Shown piece by piece: positions 16,216-26,128 of a DNA stretch of 64,000 nt. The stretch covers positions 682,001 to 746,000 of the forward strand of contig NZ_CP029194.1 of NCBI RefSeq assembly GCF_008642375.1, written 5' to 3'. The position numbers and the translations under genes are program-made. The notes under the pieces were generated by a model that was not told the origin of the DNA, searched no databases, and worked only from the letters and a program-made list of their open reading frames with translations. The stretch's first letter is position 1, and every line of letters starts with the position of its first letter. This DNA is from Streptomyces venezuelae. GTDB lineage: Bacteria; Actinomycetota; Actinomycetes; Streptomycetales; Streptomycetaceae.

Positions 16216-17856
16216 ATGCGCATGGCCAAGGCCGATCTGGTCTTCACCCGCGGTCCCGTCTTCACGGTGGATCCGGCCCGCACCCGGGCGACCTCGCTCG
16301 CCGTCATCGGCGAGCGGATCGCCGCCGTCGGCCACGACGAGGTGCGCGAGCTGATCGGCCCGGAGACCGAGGTCGTCGACCTGACGGGGAAGCTGCTGAT
16401 CCCGGGCTTCCAGGACGCCCACATCCACGCGGTGTTCGCCGGGTCGGAGCTGGCCCAGTGCGATCTGACCGAGACGGTCGGCGTCGACGACTACCTCCGG
16501 CTGATCCGCGCGTACGCCGACGCGCACCCGGACCGCGAGTGGATCACCGGCGGCGGCTGGTCGATGGAGAGCTTCGAGGGCGGACTGCCGACCCGGCAGC
16601 TGCTCGACTCGATCGTCCCCGACCGGCCCGTCCTGCTGTCGAACCGCGACCACCACGGCGCGTGGGCCAACACGCGGGCGCTCGAACTGGCCGGGGTCAC
16701 CGCCGACACTCCCGACCCCGCGGACGGCCGCATCGAGCGGGAGCCGGACGGCACCCCCAGCGGCATGCTCCAGGAGGGCGCCACCGGCCTCGTCGGCCAC
16801 CTGGTGCCGCCGAGCACGGACGCGGACCGCCTCGCCGGGCTCCACCGCGCCCAGTCGCTGCTGCACTCCCTCGGCGTCACCGGCTGGCAGGACGCGATGC
16901 TCGGCGAGTTCCACGGCCAGCCCGACCCGTCCGGCGCCTACATGACCGCCGCGCAGGACGGCACGCTCACCGCCCGGGTGACCGGGGCGCTCTGGTGGGA
17001 CCGCGAGCGCGGCGCCGAGCAGATACCGGAGCTCGTGGCGCGGCGCGAGAAGCTGAGCGCCGGCCGGTTCCGTGCGACGTCCGTCAAGATCATGCAGGAC
17101 GGCGTCGCCGAGAACTTCACGGCCGCCATGACCAGCCCGTACCTGGACGGCTGCGGCTGCGCCACCGCCAACTCCGGGCTGAGCTTCGTCGACCCCGCGG
17201 CACTGCTCGGGTACGTGACCGAGCTCGACGCCCTGGACTTCCAGGTCCACTTCCACGCCCTGGGCGACCGGGCCGTCCGGGAGGCCCTGGACGCGGTCGA
17301 GGCCGCGGTGGCCGCCAACGGGCGCCGGGGCAACCGCCACCACCTGGCCCACCTCCAGGTCGTCCACCCCGACGACCTGACCCGCTTCGCCGCGCTCGGC
17401 GCCATCGCCAACATCCAGCCCCTGTGGGCGGCCCACGAGCCGCAGATGGACGAGCTGACGATCCCGTTCCTGGGTGCGGAGCGCGCCGCCTGGCAGTACC
17501 CCTTCGGCGACCTCGTCCGGGCCGGGGCGACGCTCGCGGCGGGCAGCGACTGGCCCGTGAGCAGCCCCGACCCGATCCAGGGCATCCACGTGGCCGTGAA
17601 CCGCCGGGACCCGGAGTCCGCCGACGCGCCGGTCTTCTACCCCGAGCAGCGGCTCGACCTCGCGACCGCGCTGGCCGCCTACACCGCCGGCACCGCCCAT
17701 GTGAACGGCCACGACGACGCGGGCAGCCTGCGCGCCGGGAACCTCGCCGACCTCGTGGTCCTGGACCGCGACATCCTCACGGCCCCGCCGGAGGAGATCG
17801 GCGAGGCCCGGGTGGAGCGGACCTACGTCGGCGGCAGGCTCGTGCACGCGAGCTGA
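16216..17856 (+). CDS. YtcJ-like amidohydrolase
   Basis: A 546-residue metal-dependent hydrolase of the amidohydrolase-3 (YtcJ) group, which opens amide or ester bonds in small molecules. It has the N-terminal beta-sandwich (VFTVDPARTRA), the metal-binding HxH in FQDAHIHAVF, a lysine in SVKIMQDGVAENF, HFHALGDRAVREALD, HHLAHLQVVHPDD and the metal aspartate in AAGSDWPVSSPDP. The ATG at 16216 (preceded by TTCTGGAGC) gives the family N-terminus; a second ATG two codons on is possible. Long upstream open sequence in this frame is antisense to the TetR and lipoprotein genes and is not part of it. It is probably derepressed by the TetR ligand. Confidence 0.88.
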   Translation: MRMAKADLVFTRGPVFTVDPARTRATSLAVIGERIAAVGHDEVRELIGPETEVVDLTGKLLIPGFQDAHIHAVFAGSELAQCDLTETVGVDDYLRLIRAYADAHPDREWITGGGWSMESFEGGLPTRQLLDSIVPDRPVLLSNRDHHGAWANTRALELAGVTADTPDPADGRIEREPDGTPSGMLQEGATGLVGHLVPPSTDADRLAGLHRAQSLLHSLGVTGWQDAMLGEFHGQPDPSGAYMTAAQDGTLTARVTGALWWDRERGAEQIPELVARREKLSAGRFRATSVKIMQDGVAENFTAAMTSPYLDGCGCATANSGLSFVDPAALLGYVTELDALDFQVHFHALGDRAVREALDAVEAAVAANGRRGNRHHLAHLQVVHPDDLTRFAALGAIANIQPLWAAHEPQMDELTIPFLGAERAAWQYPFGDLVRAGATLAAGSDWPVSSPDPIQGIHVAVNRRDPESADAPVFYPEQRLDLATALAAYTAGTAHVNGHDDAGSLRAGNLADLVVLDRDILTAPPEEIGEARVERTYVGGRLVHAS

Positions 17857-17868
17857 CCGGGCCCGGGG

Positions 17869-18963
17869 TCAGCCGTGCTGCCGCACCGAGGAGGCGCGTA
17901 CGTCGAGGCGGGTCGTGACGAGCGTCCCGGCCGGCTCCCGGCCGCCCTGCTCCAGGACCCTCACCAGGTGCTCGATGCCCGCCTCCGCGATCGCCTCGGG
18001 CCGCAGGCTCAGGGTGGTCACGGGCGGCTCCGTGTGCTCGGCCGTGACGTCCTCGCTCACGCAGGCGAGGAGCAGATCGCCGGGTACGGCGTAGCCGTGG
18101 CGGCGGGCCGCCGCCAGGACGAGGGGCGGGCTCGCCTCGGCGACGACGAGGAGAGCGTCCGGCCGGTCCGCGCCGGCCGGTCCGCCTCCGCCGTCGCGCC
18201 GGTCGCCCTCCGGGCCTCCCGCCAGGGCGGTCTCGACGGCGCGGACCACCGGTCCGTTGCCGGCCTCCGCGACCCGTACGGCCCGCTCCGGCAGGCCGTG
18301 CTCCGCGCACCACTGCCGGTGGGCGGCGAAGACCTCGGTGTGGAAGCGGGTGGTGCTGTCGGGCACGACGAGGACGGGCCTGCGGGCGCCCTGCGCGTGG
18401 AAGTGGTCCAGCGCGGAGCGCACGGCGGCCTCGGTGTCGACGTCCACCCAGTACGCGCCGGGCCGCCCCTCCACGGAGCGGTCGCTGAAGACGGGGATCC
18501 CGGCGGCGAGCACGTCGTCGACGATCCGGTCGTCGGCATCGGGGTCGGTCACGACGACGGCGTCGAGCGGCAGGTCGGCCCACTCGCTCTGCAGGGATCC
18601 GGCGGGCAGCAGGACCATGGCGTAGCCGCGTCGCAGCGCGGTCGCCGCCGTGGCACCGGTCAGCCGGGCGAAGTACGGCGACTCCAGGAAGACCGAGCGG
18701 GCGTCGACCGACTCCCCCACCACGTATCCGATCAACCTGGCTCTGCCCGCGCGTAGTTGACGCGCGGTGGCATTGGGCCGGTAGCCCATTCTGCGCGCGG
18801 TCTCGCGGGCCTTCTCCCGTACGGCGGGAGAGAGCCTTCCGGTGTCGTTGAGAGCCGCCGAGACGGTCGTCTTGGACAGGCCCGCCTCGCGGGCGACGTC
18901 GACGAGGCGGACGCGCGGGGTGGGTGAAGAGGGCTGCCCGCCGTGCCGTGATCCAGTGGTCAT
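17869..18963 (-). CDS. LacI-family repressor of the adjacent ABC importer
   Basis: A 364-residue LacI/GalR regulator. The N-terminal HTH reads VRLVDVAREAGLSKTTVSAA followed by the hinge-helix RPNATARQLR, then a periplasmic-binding-like sensor domain. ATG 18963 is used; a TTG at 18996 would add 11 residues upstream of the HTH without improving the fit. It is divergent from the ABC operon at 19095, and the 131-bp gap holds an excellent LacI-type operator. The family usually senses sugars, which argues that the importer carries a glycoside or an oligosaccharide even though its binding protein is of the peptide class. Confidence 0.92.
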   Translation of the reverse strand: MTTGSRHGGQPSSPTPRVRLVDVAREAGLSKTTVSAALNDTGRLSPAVREKARETARRMGYRPNATARQLRAGRARLIGYVVGESVDARSVFLESPYFARLTGATAATALRRGYAMVLLPAGSLQSEWADLPLDAVVVTDPDADDRIVDDVLAAGIPVFSDRSVEGRPGAYWVDVDTEAAVRSALDHFHAQGARRPVLVVPDSTTRFHTEVFAAHRQWCAEHGLPERAVRVAEAGNGPVVRAVETALAGGPEGDRRDGGGGPAGADRPDALLVVAEASPPLVLAAARRHGYAVPGDLLLACVSEDVTAEHTEPPVTTLSLRPEAIAEAGIEHLVRVLEQGGREPAGTLVTTRLDVRASSVRQHG

Positions 18964-19000
18964 GGAGCGATGGTGCCACCCTCCTGACCTTTGCAAAACC

Positions 19001-19036
19001 GTTCCCGCAGGACCTTGTGCGGGAACGTTCCCGCAC
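19001..19036. promoter_or_regulatory. LacI operator cluster, three half-sites
   Basis: GTGCGGGAACGTTCCCGCAC at 19017-19036 is a perfect 20-bp palindrome with the central CG typical of LacI sites. A third half-site, GTTCCCGCA at 19001-19009, is a nine-base copy facing it. The cluster lies 38 bp from the LacI ATG and 59 bp from the binding-protein ATG. Confidence 0.8.
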
Positions 19037-19094
19037 TAATACTCGCTCCAACCCCCCAGCGCCCGTCACTACACCCGTAAAGGGGTGGGTCTGC

Positions 19095-20732
19095 ATGCGC
19101 ATGCCGAGAACCATCGCGCTCCTCACCTGTACCGCCGCCCTCGCGGCCACGACCGCCGCCTGCTCCGGCGCCACCAAGCCCCAGGCCGCCGCCGGCGGCG
19201 GGGCCGGCTACGACGTCAGCCCGACCTCGCCGCCCGCGAAGGGCACCCTGGACTCGTTCACCTGGTCCCTGTACGCCGAGCCGTACACGCTCGACTACGC
19301 CCTCGCGTACGACTACCCGCCGAACACCGTGCTCGCCAACGTGTGCGAGCAGCTGTTCCGGGTCACGCCCGACATGAAGATCGAGCCCGGTCTCGCGGTC
19401 AAGTACGAGCAGCCCGATCCGCGCACGCTGATCTACACCCTCCGCTCGGGGGTGAAGTTCCACGACGGCACGACGATGACCGCCGACGACGTCGTGGCCT
19501 CCCTCAAGCGCCAGATGGACCCGAAGACCGGCTCGCCCTGGGGCTCGGTGTTCAAGACCGTCGACTCCATCGAGAAGACCGGCCCGCTGGAGGTGACCCT
19601 CCGCCTCGGCAAGGCCGACGTCCTGCTGCACGAGCTGATGGCCGCCTCCCCCGGCACCATCGAGAGCGCCGCCTACCTGGCCAAGGCCGGCAAGGACTAC
19701 GGCACCCCCAAGGGCGGCGTGAACTGCACCGGCCCCTTCGCCCTCGACTCCTGGGACCAGGGCTCGGGCATCACCCTCAAGAAGCACGCCGCCTACTGGG
19801 ACACGAAGCTCGCCCCCAAGTCGGACTCCGTGAAGTTCACCTTCATCGAGGACCCGGCGGCCCGCTCCAACGCCTTCAAGTCCGGCACCGCCGACGGCGG
19901 CTACATGGTGCCCTCGTCCTCGCTCGGGCAGCTGCGGTCCAGCGGCAAGGGCACGGTCCTCTTCGGTCCCAACACCGGCGCCTCGAACCTCGCCGTCCTC
20001 GACTTCCACGGCCCCCTCGGCAACCTCAAGGTCCGTCAGGCCCTCTCCATGGCCCTCGACCGGAAGAACATCATCAAGGCCGCGGCCGGCGGCGTCGGCG
20101 TCCCCGCGAAGGCCCCCGCCGCGCGCGGCGCCTGGGCCCTGGCCCCGGAGAAGACCCCCGAGCTCTACGACACGCTGCCCGAGCCCGTGTACGACGTCGA
20201 CGCGGCGAGGAAGCTCGTCCAGGACGCCGGGGCGAACGGCCGCACGATCACCCTGGTCACCAGCACGCTCGCGCCCGAGATCAGCGTCGTCGCCAACGCC
20301 GTGCAGGCGGCCGGCCGGCAGATCGGCCTCGACGTCAAGCTGAAGTCCGTCGCACCCGAGGCCTACAGCAGCATCTTCGTCGACCCCGACGCGCGCGCCG
20401 GGCTCGACCTGGTCATCACCAGCGGGTACGACAACACCCCCGACCCGCTGGAGTTCTACCAGTACCTCCGCACCGGGGACTTCGGGAACTACGGCAACTG
20501 GTCGAACGCCGAGTACGACGTCGCCTTCGACCGCGCCAACTCGGAGCCCGACGCGGCCAAGCGCGCCGTGAGGACCGCCGAGCTGCAGAAGATCGCGCTG
20601 CGCGAGCTGCCGATCATCCCCGTGTACGAGGCGCCCTACTCGGTCTTCCTCGGCAAGCGCATCACCGGCGCCCCCACCGGGATCGCCCAGCTGTACTACC
20701 CGTGGGCCGCGACGATCGGGGCCGCGAAGTAA
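19095..20732 (+). CDS. family-5 solute-binding lipoprotein of an ABC importer
   Basis: A 545-residue extracellular binding lipoprotein. The signal peptide ends in the lipobox region TTAAC, with Cys the lipidated residue. The body is the SBP family 5 (oligopeptide/nickel/oligosaccharide) fold, with TLIYTLRSGVKFHDGTTMTA, an early ALSMALDRKNI segment and a late IIPVYEAPYSVFL. ATG 19095 is preceded by AAAGGGGTG; an in-frame upstream frame overlaps the operator and is rejected. It heads a five-gene operon joined by 1- to 4-base overlaps. Family-5 proteins carry peptides, but several Streptomyces members carry oligosaccharides, and the LacI control fits the latter. Confidence 0.9.
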   Translation: MRMPRTIALLTCTAALAATTAACSGATKPQAAAGGGAGYDVSPTSPPAKGTLDSFTWSLYAEPYTLDYALAYDYPPNTVLANVCEQLFRVTPDMKIEPGLAVKYEQPDPRTLIYTLRSGVKFHDGTTMTADDVVASLKRQMDPKTGSPWGSVFKTVDSIEKTGPLEVTLRLGKADVLLHELMAASPGTIESAAYLAKAGKDYGTPKGGVNCTGPFALDSWDQGSGITLKKHAAYWDTKLAPKSDSVKFTFIEDPAARSNAFKSGTADGGYMVPSSSLGQLRSSGKGTVLFGPNTGASNLAVLDFHGPLGNLKVRQALSMALDRKNIIKAAAGGVGVPAKAPAARGAWALAPEKTPELYDTLPEPVYDVDAARKLVQDAGANGRTITLVTSTLAPEISVVANAVQAAGRQIGLDVKLKSVAPEAYSSIFVDPDARAGLDLVITSGYDNTPDPLEFYQYLRTGDFGNYGNWSNAEYDVAFDRANSEPDAAKRAVRTAELQKIALRELPIIPVYEAPYSVFLGKRITGAPTGIAQLYYPWAATIGAAK

Positions 20733-21685
20733 TGACCCGATACCTCGTCGGCCGGCTCCTCGGGCTGGTGGCGGTGCTGTTCGTGACCTCTCTCGTGGTC
20801 TTCGGCGCCATCCATCTGGCCCCCGGCGACCCGGTGACCTTCCTGCTCCACGGCCGCCCCGCGACGCCCGAGGCCGTGGCGGCCCTGCGCACCGAGCACC
20901 ACCTGGACGACCCGCTGGCCGTCCAGTACGCGAAGTGGCTCGGCGGCGTCCTCACCGGCGACTTCGGCACCTCCGCCCAGTTCCACCAGGACGTGGCCGA
21001 TCTCATCGGCTCCCGGCTCCCCGGCACGGCCCTGCTCGTCGCGTACGCGGCGCTGCTCGTCGCCCTCATCGGCGTGGGCTCCGGGATCCTCGCCGCGCTG
21101 CGCCCCGGTGCGCTGGACCGGACGGTCCTCATCGGCACCGGCGTCGCCACGGCGACCCCGTCCTTCGTGACCGCGATCGCGCTCGTGTCGCTGTTCTCGG
21201 TGCAGCTGGGCTGGTTCCCCGGCCCCGGCGGCACCCCGGTCGGCCTCTCGCAGCAGCTCCACCACCTGACCCTGCCGGCCTTCGCCCTCGCCCTGACCTT
21301 CGCGGGACTGCTCGCCCGGGTCACCCGCTCGGCCATGCTCGACGAACTCGGCCGGGAACATGTCGAGGTGGCGCGCGCCCGCGGCGTCGCGGGCCGGACC
21401 GTGGTCCGCCGGCACGTCCTGCGCAACGCCCTCGGGCCGGTCGTCACCGTCGGCGGCACGATGCTCGCCGGTCTCCTCATCAGCACCTCGATCGTCGAGA
21501 CGGCCTTCGACGTGCCCGGCCTCGGCTCCCTGCTCGTGGCGTCGGTGTCGGCCCAGGACTTCGCGGTCGTGCAGGCGATCACCCTGCTCAGCGTGGCCGC
21601 CTTCGTCCTCGTGAACCTCCTCGTCGACCTGCTCGCGCCCCTCATCGACCCCCGGCTGTCGCTCCACGGGGAAGGCTCCTCATGA
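20732..21685 (+). CDS. ABC importer permease, DppB/OppB type
   Basis: A 317-residue inner-membrane permease with an N-terminal helix (YLVGRLLGLVAVLFVTSLVV), a periplasmic loop containing HLAPGDPVTF and about six membrane segments. The coupling loop reads EVARARGVAGRTVVRRHVLR. Its ATG shares one base with the TAA of the binding-protein gene (TAATG), and its own TGA overlaps the next ATG. It pairs with the following DppC-type permease to form the channel of the LacI-controlled importer. Confidence 0.92.
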   Translation: MTRYLVGRLLGLVAVLFVTSLVVFGAIHLAPGDPVTFLLHGRPATPEAVAALRTEHHLDDPLAVQYAKWLGGVLTGDFGTSAQFHQDVADLIGSRLPGTALLVAYAALLVALIGVGSGILAALRPGALDRTVLIGTGVATATPSFVTAIALVSLFSVQLGWFPGPGGTPVGLSQQLHHLTLPAFALALTFAGLLARVTRSAMLDELGREHVEVARARGVAGRTVVRRHVLRNALGPVVTVGGTMLAGLLISTSIVETAFDVPGLGSLLVASVSAQDFAVVQAITLLSVAAFVLVNLLVDLLAPLIDPRLSLHGEGSS

Positions 21686-22551
21686 CCACCACCACCTCCA
21701 CGGTGCCGTACCGCAGGCCCGGCCTCCGCCGGCTGCGCGTCCTCGGCCAGGGCCCCCTCTTCACCGTCTCGGTCGCGGTGCTCGTCGCCCTCGTCCTGGT
21801 CGCCGTGCTCGCCCCTGTGCTCGCCCCGTACGACCCTGAGGTCCTCGACCTCTCGTCGAGCCTCGTCGGGACCGGCGCCGACCATCTGCTCGGCACCGAC
21901 CAGTCCGGGCGCGACGTCCTCTCCCGGCTGCTGTACGGCGCCCGCACCGGTCTCCTCGGACCGCTGCTCGTCGTCGCCGTCTCCACCCTCCTCGGCACCC
22001 TCATCGGCGTCGTGGCGGCCTGGCGGGGCGGCTGGGCGGACACGATCCTGTCCCGTTCCATGGACATGGTCTTCGCCATACCGGGGCTGCTCCTCGCCAT
22101 CCTGCTCGTGACCGTCGTCGGCTCCGGGATGACCGCGCCGGTGATCGCCATGGCCGTGGCGTACACCCCGTACGTGGGCCGTCTGGTGCGCGGCATCGCG
22201 CGCCAGGAGAAGGCCCGCCCGTACATCGAGGCCTACCGGGTGCAGGGCTGGTCCGGCTGGACCGTCTGCCTGCGTCACCTGCTGCCGAACATCGCCCCGA
22301 CGGTCTTCGCCCAGTCCGCGATGAACTTCGGGTACGCGCTGATGGACCTCGCGGCGCTGTCCTACCTCGGCTTCGGTGTGCAGCCGCCGACCGCCGACTG
22401 GGGCGCCATGATCAACGAAGGCCAGTCGGCCGTCCAGCAGGGGGCGATGCTGCCCGCCCTCGCGCCCTCCGCGTGCATCGTGCTCGCCGTGGTGGCGTTC
22501 GGCATCGTCGGCGAGGGGCTCGCCGACCGGATCGCGAAGCGTGAGCGGTGA
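21682..22551 (+). CDS. ABC importer permease, DppC/OppC type
   Basis: A 289-residue inner-membrane permease. It shows the DppC-type N-terminal helix, the LLGTDQSGRDVLSRLLYGAR motif after it, and the coupling loop EAYRVQGWSGWTVCLRHLLP. It ends in a final membrane helix rich in VVAFGIVGEGLADR. It overlaps the previous gene by ATGA and the next by GTGA, so the five subunits are translationally coupled. Confidence 0.92.
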   Translation: MTTTTSTVPYRRPGLRRLRVLGQGPLFTVSVAVLVALVLVAVLAPVLAPYDPEVLDLSSSLVGTGADHLLGTDQSGRDVLSRLLYGARTGLLGPLLVVAVSTLLGTLIGVVAAWRGGWADTILSRSMDMVFAIPGLLLAILLVTVVGSGMTAPVIAMAVAYTPYVGRLVRGIARQEKARPYIEAYRVQGWSGWTVCLRHLLPNIAPTVFAQSAMNFGYALMDLAALSYLGFGVQPPTADWGAMINEGQSAVQQGAMLPALAPSACIVLAVVAFGIVGEGLADRIAKRER

Positions 22552-23557
22552 ACGGCATGAACGAACACGGCGGCACGACCCGCCACAGCGGCCCGGCCCC
22601 TGTCCTGGAGATCGACGGCCTCGACGTCCGGCTCCCCGAGGGCCGCGCCGGACGGCCGATCCTGGACGGCGTCAGCCTGCGCGTCGGAGCCGGGGAGAGC
22701 GTCGGCCTGGTCGGCGAGTCCGGCTCCGGCAAGTCGGTGGCCTGCCGCAGCGTCCTCGGGCTGCTGCCCGGCGGCGCCCGCACCACCGGCGAGGTCCGCG
22801 TCGCCGGCCGGGACGTCCTCTCCATGAACCGCACCGAACTGGCCACGCTGCGCGCCCGGCAGGTCTCCATGGTCTTCCAGGACCCGCGAGCCTCCGTCAA
22901 CCCGCTCCGCCGCGTCGGCGACTTCCTCACCGAGGGCCTGCGCGCGGCCGGCACGCCGCCCGCGGTGGCGACCGCGCGGGCCCTGGAGCTGCTCGAAGCG
23001 GTCGGCATCCGCGACCCGAAGGGCGCCCTGCGCCGCCGGCCGCACGAGTTCTCCGGCGGCATGCTCCAGCGCGTGGTCATCGCCGCGGCCCTCGCCTCCG
23101 AGCCCGAGCTGATCGTCGCCGACGAGCCGACGACCGCCCTCGACGTCACGACCCAGGCGGAGATCATCCGGATCCTGACCCGCCTGCGGGCCGAGCACGG
23201 TACGGGCATGCTCTTCGTCACCCACGACCTCGAACTGGCCGCCGCCGTCTGCGACCGCGTGTACGTCATGTACGCGGGCCGGATCGTGGAGACGCGCGGC
23301 ACGGACGAGCTCTTCGACCGGCCCCGCCACCCGTACACGGCGGGCCTGCTCGGCTGCACGCCGAGCATCGAGCCGGGCGCCCCCGCGCCCCGGCCCATCC
23401 CGGGACGGCCCGTCTCCCTGGCCGAGACGCCGCCGGGCTGCGCCTTCGCCGCGCGCTGCGCCCACGCCGTGCCGCGCTGCTCCCAGGAGAAGCCGGTCCT
23501 CGCCCGGCACGGCGACGGACTCGCCGCCTGCCACCGCGCCGACGAAGGGATCAAGCT

Positions 23558-23561
<4 letters not shown>
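22548..23561 (+). CDS. ABC importer ATPase 1, DppD/OppD type
   Basis: A 337-residue cytoplasmic ATPase. Walker A is GESGSGKS, the Q-loop lies in MVFQDPRASVNPL, the signature is FSGGMLQR, Walker B is LIVADEPT, and the switch histidine is in FVTHDLELAA. The C-terminal oligopeptide-transporter extension has the cysteine cluster CAFAARCAHAVPRC, which in related ATPases can hold an iron-sulfur cluster. The GTG at 22548 overlaps the previous stop (GTGA); an ATG three codons later is the alternative start. Confidence 0.92.
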
Positions 23562-24373
<812 letters not shown>

Positions 24374-24391
24374 TCGGCTGAACCGGCTGGG

Positions 24392-24419
24392 GCGGGCCTG
24401 ATCGAGGGGTCAGGCCCGC
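24392..24419. terminator. bidirectional hairpin terminator
   Basis: GCGGGCCTGA and its exact complement, 10-bp arms with an 8-base loop, lie between the convergent importer operon and hydrolase gene. The right arm contains the hydrolase stop codon. Confidence 0.7.
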
Positions 24420-26089
24420 AGCCGGCGGAGGACGGAACCCATCGCCCGTTCCACGGCGGCCCGGGAGGCGTCGGTCGGGTCGGTGAGCTCGAAGCTGTGG
24501 CGCCCCAGCGGCACGTCGACGAGGTCGACCTCCACCCCGTTCTCCGCGGCGGCGTCCAGGAAGTCCTGGACGGTCGCCGCGAAGGCGGGGTGTTCGCGTC
24601 CGGCCCGGGTGAGAACGACGGGTAAGGCGCCCGACTCCGGGCCGAGGGCGTCGACCGGACGGAAGCGGTCCTCCACCCCGCCCCAGCCGGGCAGCGGCGC
24701 GAAGGCGGGGTAGTTCGCCGCCAGGCACCGGAGCCACGGCGGGGGCGCGGCGAGCCAGTCCGCCGCGAGCAGCCCGCCGGTGGAGAAGAACCAGAGGGCA
24801 ATGCGGTCCTCGTCCACGCGCGGGTCGGCGCGGACGAGTGCGACGGCCTCGGCGAGGTCCTCGGCGGCCCGCGGACAGTCGGCGAGGCCGTGGAGCCGGT
24901 GGTCCAGGGTCACGCCGACGACACCGAGGCTCGCCGCGTAGCGGCCGTATCCGAGGAAGAACGGCGTGTCACGCGGGGTGGGCCGCTGGTCGGGGGCGAC
25001 CGGTCCGCCGTGGACGAAGACCACAGCCGGCAGGGGACGGCCTTCGGGGTCGTCGGCTCCCGGCAGGTGGAGGTCGATCCGCCCCCGCCGTTCGCGCGGG
25101 GCGTCGGGGACGTCGAGGAGGAAGGGCAGGAGGTACGTCGGGACTCCGGGGGCGGGGGCGTGCTCGTCGGCTCGTACGTGGGCGCTCCCGTCGGCTCCCC
25201 CGTCGGCGCTCCCGTCGGCTCCCCCGTCGGCTCCCCCGTCGGCGCGCTCGTCGGCGCGCTCGTCGGCGCGCTCGTCGGCGCGCTCGGGAACGGGCTCGGG
25301 AACGGGCTCGGGCGCTTTCACCCGGTGGCCCTCGCCCGTCGCCGCGCGCAGCAGCGTCGTCGCGAGCTCCCCCGGGACAGAGAGCATCGGCCAGTGTCCG
25401 GTGGCCAGTTCGAGGAAGCTCACCCTGGCGTCGGCGAGTGCCCGGAACTGCGGCGGGCCCGACTCCACCAGCATCTCGACCAGGTCGATGCTCGATCCGT
25501 TGCCGGTGCACAGGATGCCCGTGACCGGCAGGGCGGAGGCCGCGCCGGTCAGGCTCAGGGGCCGCGTGAGCGTGCCGCGCGGCTGCGGGACGGCGAGCCG
25601 CGCCAGGCGGTCCAGGGCTTCGGCGGGCACGCCGTCGGTACTGCCCCAGCGCTGCCAGGTGCCGGGCACCGGTGGCGGCACGGGCCCGCCGTCCCCGGCC
25701 GGCCCGGTCGGGTCGGCCAGCAGCGCCCGGACCTCCGGGTCGGGTACGGAGCGCACGGCCGCCTCCCCGTCCTGCGGGAGCGCCGTGTCGAGGGCGACGA
25801 TCCGGGTCACCCGCTCCGGCCGCCGGTCGGCGGCGCCGAGGACCGGATGGAGGCCGTAGCCGTGCCCGACGAGGACGACGTCGGTGGCGGTGATCCCGTC
25901 GACGACCCGCACCAGGTCCGCCACGTGCGTCTCCAGATCCGTACCGGAGTCGGCTTCGTCACTCCGGTCGCCCATGCCCGTGAGCGTCACCGGGTACGCC
26001 TCCGCGCCCGCCCCGCGGAGCCCGAGGGCCGTCTCCTCCCACAGCCGGCCCTCGGTGAAGGGGCCGGACACCAGCACGAACGCCGTCAT
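24410..26089 (-). CDS. fusion of two alpha/beta-hydrolase domains joined by a repetitive linker
   Basis: A 559-residue protein. Residues 1-255 are an EstC-like alpha/beta-hydrolase, but the nucleophile elbow reads VGHGYG: Gly77 (codon GGC) replaces the serine of the usual GHSYG. Residues 257-320 are a low-complexity linker of ADER, ADGG and ADGS tetrapeptides. Residues 325-559 are a second hydrolase with an FVHGG oxyanion motif, a candidate nucleophile in FFSTGG and a late candidate histidine in LGRHSFEL. The first domain should be inactive as a serine hydrolase, so activity probably resides in the second. Its promoter has MerR architecture and the divergent MerR gene is the evident regulator. 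The substrate is unknown; an ester or lactone is likely. Confidence 0.85.
   Translation of the reverse strand: MTAFVLVSGPFTEGRLWEETALGLRGAGAEAYPVTLTGMGDRSDEADSGTDLETHVADLVRVVDGITATDVVLVGHGYGLHPVLGAADRRPERVTRIVALDTALPQDGEAAVRSVPDPEVRALLADPTGPAGDGGPVPPPVPGTWQRWGSTDGVPAEALDRLARLAVPQPRGTLTRPLSLTGAASALPVTGILCTGNGSSIDLVEMLVESGPPQFRALADARVSFLELATGHWPMLSVPGELATTLLRAATGEGHRVKAPEPVPEPVPERADERADERADERADGGADGGADGSADGGADGSAHVRADEHAPAPGVPTYLLPFLLDVPDAPRERRGRIDLHLPGADDPEGRPLPAVVFVHGGPVAPDQRPTPRDTPFFLGYGRYAASLGVVGVTLDHRLHGLADCPRAAEDLAEAVALVRADPRVDEDRIALWFFSTGGLLAADWLAAPPPWLRCLAANYPAFAPLPGWGGVEDRFRPVDALGPESGALPVVLTRAGREHPAFAATVQDFLDAAAENGVEVDLVDVPLGRHSFELTDPTDASRAAVERAMGSVLRRLRA
25170..25315. repeat. 12-bp tandem repeats encoding the hydrolase linker
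   Basis: About ten imperfect copies of a 12-bp unit of the form GTCGGCGCGCTC or GTCGGCTCCCCC, followed by copies of GGGCTCGGGAAC. All lie within the linker of the hydrolase fusion. The unit is a multiple of three, so length changes stay in frame. There are no unique spacers, so it is not a CRISPR array. Confidence 0.85.
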
Positions 26090-26128
26090 GATCGTCTCCT
26101 CGTGACTCCTGGGCGATGCGTCGCGGCC

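Noticed and set aside
14902..17856. A 984-codon version of the amidohydrolase with a long N-terminal extension.
   Set aside because: The extension is antisense to the lipoprotein and TetR genes; the family N-terminus starts at ATG 16216.
25170..25315. A short CRISPR-like repeated region.
   Set aside because: Period is 12 bp with no unique spacers, and it is coding sequence for a protein linker.
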